The notes beneath the pieces were generated by a model. The model saw only the letters and a list, made by a program, of their open reading frames with translations, had not been told where the DNA came from and ran no database searches. This document shows, piece by piece, positions 62,222 to 64,000 of a DNA stretch of 64,000 nucleotides. Positions within the stretch are counted from its first letter, which is position 1; each line of letters opens with the position of its first letter. The position numbers were made by a program, and so were the translations under genes. Origin of the DNA: Photobacterium sp. SKA34 (lineage in GTDB: Bacteria > Pseudomonadota > Gammaproteobacteria > Enterobacterales > Vibrionaceae); NCBI RefSeq assembly GCF_000153325.1, contig NZ_AAOU01000019.1:1-64000 (forward strand), in the 5' to 3' direction.

Positions 62222-62252
62222 AAAAAGCCCCATTCGAGCAATGCTGGAACGG
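62222..62252. terminator. terminator between hemN and add
   Basis: AAAAGCCCC ... GGGGTTTTTTT long stem with an internal GAGCA/TGCT hairpin, between convergent genes. Confidence 0.82.
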
Positions 62253-62288
62253 GGTTTTTTTGTTATCTGACTTTTATCGCGAGAGTGA

Positions 62289-63293
62289 TTAGCTGCGTTG
62301 TGCTGCCATCTCGCGAAGGGTTTGTTTTTCACTTTCACTCAAGAAGGCGATCTCTAAACCATTGCGTTGTGCTTGTTCGATTTGTGCTTGGCTTAAACCA
62401 ACAGCTGGGGCTGCAACGTCATATTCGTAAGGTAATTCAATACCTTCAACGGCAGGATCGTCAGTATTGAGACAGGCTAAAATGCCATGTTCGAGGAATG
62501 GTTTGATAGGGTGATCTTTGATGTTGCTAATGGTACTGGTTTGAATATTTGAGGTAATGCACGATTCAATACCAATTTTATGCTCTACTAGGTAATCCAT
62601 CAGTTTTGGATCTTGAATCGCCTTTACACCGTGACCAATACGTACCGCGCCAAGCTCATTAATTGCTTGCCACATACTTTCAGGGCCTGCTGCTTCACCA
62701 GCATGAACGGTTACACGTAAGCCCGCATCACGAACCTGTTTAAAGTGTGCGTTAAATTGCGTGCCAGGCTGACCTAATTCATCACCAGCTAAATCGATAG
62801 CGACCAATTTATCTTTGTGAGTCAGTAAGCCATCAAGCTCTTGCTGACAAGCCTCAACACCAAAGGTACGACTCATAATACCGATCAAGTTCGCTTTGAT
62901 GCCAAAGTCACGGCAACCAGCTTCTACCCCATCAACAATGGCTTCAACTACACCCGCAATCGGTAAGTTATGCTTCATTGCCATGTAGTAAGGTGAGAAA
63001 CGTAGCTCGGCATAATCAATTTGTGCATGCAAGGCATCTTCAACGTTTTCATAAGCGACACGACGACAAGCATCGAGATCGCCTAATACTGCAACGCCCC
63101 AGTCTAGCTTTGACAAAAAGGCGACAAGACTTGGTTCAGCTTCAACGATCTGAACGTGTGGACGTAAGCTTTCTAGATCATGACCAGGTAGCGCCATATT
63201 AAATTGATGGCCAAGTTCTAGGATAGTTTGAGGGCGAATATTGCCATCAAGGTGACGGTGTAGATCCGTCAAAGGAAGATGCTTGTTGATCAT
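62289..63293 (-). CDS. add: adenosine deaminase
   Basis: 334 residues of the metal-dependent amidohydrolase fold. Zinc ligands His12 and His14 lie in [14 protein letters not shown]; a third His is in [12 protein letters not shown] (with catalytic Glu), then RIGHG and the NTDDPAVEG motif. It deaminates adenosine and deoxyadenosine in purine salvage. Single gene on the minus strand. Confidence 0.97.
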   Translation of the reverse strand: MINKHLPLTDLHRHLDGNIRPQTILELGHQFNMALPGHDLESLRPHVQIVEAEPSLVAFLSKLDWGVAVLGDLDACRRVAYENVEDALHAQIDYAELRFSPYYMAMKHNLPIAGVVEAIVDGVEAGCRDFGIKANLIGIMSRTFGVEACQQELDGLLTHKDKLVAIDLAGDELGQPGTQFNAHFKQVRDAGLRVTVHAGEAAGPESMWQAINELGAVRIGHGVKAIQDPKLMDYLVEHKIGIESCITSNIQTSTISNIKDHPIKPFLEHGILACLNTDDPAVEGIELPYEYDVAAPAVGLSQAQIEQAQRNGLEIAFLSESEKQTLREMAAQRS

Positions 63294-63410
63294 TATGATT
63301 ATTCCGATGAAAACTGAGCGTTAAGTATAAGCAAAGTGTATAACGTGAACATAATTGTTGCAGCTAAATGTGACCGCCTTCACCTGCAACCCAGTGTTAT
63401 GTTGTGATAG

Positions 63411-64000
63411 TTAGTCGTTAATACCCAGCTCTTTGAGCTTTCTGGTGAGGGTATTTCTTCCCCAGCCTAATAATCGAGCCGCTTCTTGTTTATGACCGTG
63501 GCTATGTTGTAGCGCTGTCTCTAGCAAGATTTTTTCAAACTCAGGTAGGGCTTCTGCCAATAAGTTTTCATTACCTTGCTGCAATTCTTGCTTTGCCCAT
63601 TGCTGTAAGCCTTGCTGCCAATATTGATTATCTTGCTGAGTTGATAAAGTGTTTTGATTATTTTCGAGTAACTCAGGGGGGAGATCGCTAGGTAAGACCT
63701 CACTGCTGCTTGCCATGACAGTAAGCCAGCGACAAATATTTTCTAGTTGGCGAACATTACCAGGCCAATCCAGTGATGCTAACTGTTCGGTCGTATTTGG
63801 GTGAAGGGTTTTAACTTCTACGCCTAACTCGTTAGATGCGCGTTGTAAGAAATGACGTGCGAGTTGAGGGATATCTTGGCGGCGATCTTTTAGTGACGGT
63901 AAATGTACCCGAATAACGTTTAGGCGGTGAAATAAATCTTCACGAAAATCACCACTGGCAACAAGACGCTCTAGGTTTTGGTGCGTTGCGGCAATAATAC
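63411..64000 (-). CDS. glnG: nitrogen regulator NtrC/GlnG, C-terminal part (continues beyond window)
   Basis: The frame is open from its stop at 63411 to the window edge, about 196 codons. What is seen is the end of the sigma-54 AAA+ domain (DFREDLFHRLNVIRVHLPSL, then DRRQDIPQLARHFL and DWPGNVRQLENICRWL) and a C-terminal Fis-type helix-turn-helix (GHKQEAARLLGWGRNTLTRKL). Those closing residues match NtrC very closely. The receiver domain and GAFTGA loop lie outside. Activates sigma-54 promoters under nitrogen limitation. An internal ATG at 63716 is not the start. Confidence 0.93.
   Translation of the reverse strand, partial: IIAATHQNLERLVASGDFREDLFHRLNVIRVHLPSLKDRRQDIPQLARHFLQRASNELGVEVKTLHPNTTEQLASLDWPGNVRQLENICRWLTVMASSSEVLPSDLPPELLENNQNTLSTQQDNQYWQQGLQQWAKQELQQGNENLLAEALPEFEKILLETALQHSHGHKQEAARLLGWGRNTLTRKLKELGIND

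Overview
The window is a contiguous piece of a gammaproteobacterial main chromosome, almost certainly from the Vibrionaceae and, by inference, Photobacterium or a close relative. The support is a 16S-Ile-Ala-23S-5S-Asp rRNA operon, a long-form ThiE, a RyhB of Vibrio type next to polA, a lysA gene between lptM and dapF, and Spot 42 followed by a long intergenic stretch before engB. The gene set (thi, ubi-tat, hemB, hemCDXY, cyaA, dapF-xerC, uvrD, recQ, polA, hemN, glnG) is what enteric and vibrio genomes carry near the replication origin. There is no prophage, insertion sequence or CRISPR array; this is mostly core chromosome with small accessory pieces.

Layout. 1-4.7 kb: 3' two thirds of 16S rRNA, tRNA-Ile(GAU), tRNA-Ala(UGC), 23S, 5S and tRNA-Asp(GUC), closed by a strong terminator. 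4.8-5.9 kb: fluoride channel gene crcB and a UspA-type gene. 6.0-12.3 kb: TPP riboswitch and the overlapping thiCEFSGH operon. 12.3-19.3 kb: aminopeptidase P, a divergent LysR/Bcr-type MFS pair, an EamA permease and rmuC. 19.4-26 kb: ubiE-ubiJ-ubiB, tatABC, tatD and hemB. 26-28.2 kb: asnC, rsmJ, a Lys-rich orphan and a 30-residue membrane protein. 28.4-32.6 kb: hemC-hemD-hemX-hemY on the minus strand, divergent from cyaA. 33-40.7 kb: cyaA, cyaY, lptM-lysA-dapF-yigA-xerC-yigB. 40.8-43.1 kb: a minus-strand bufferin-type operon (DUF2282 peptide, DUF692/MNIO enzyme, DUF2063 partner, DoxX) sitting between yigB and uvrD. 43.3-51.9 kb: uvrD, ggt, rarD, recQ, two small orphans and the queuosine precursor transporter yhhQ behind a preQ1 riboswitch. 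52-56.6 kb: RyhB, polA, Spot 42 and one or two more likely small RNAs. 56.6-64 kb: engB, cytochrome c4, a CsrB/CsrC-family RNA with 24 GGA motifs, a methyltransferase gene, yihI, a DUF2489 gene, hemN, add and the 3' part of glnG (ntrC).

How the parts work together. Cofactor synthesis dominates: thiamine (riboswitch-controlled), heme (hemB, hemCDXY, hemN), ubiquinone (ubiE/J/B) and lysine/diaminopimelate (lysA, dapF). The window is unusually rich in RNA regulation: TPP and preQ1 riboswitches, RyhB (iron), Spot 42 (cAMP-CRP linked), a CsrA-sponge RNA and extra sRNA candidates. cyaA has a perfect CRP palindrome upstream and a TTG start.

Most worth a second look: the bufferin operon inserted at yigB/uvrD, the degenerate ThiD-like domain fused to ThiE, two tiny minus-strand ORFs that each end at a terminator, the conserved-looking four-Cys/Lys-tail orphan at 27.6 kb, and the two terminators downstream of Spot 42 that imply unannotated small RNAs. 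I did not find a system that I can call wholly undescribed; all assignments are from reading the sequence, without database searches.
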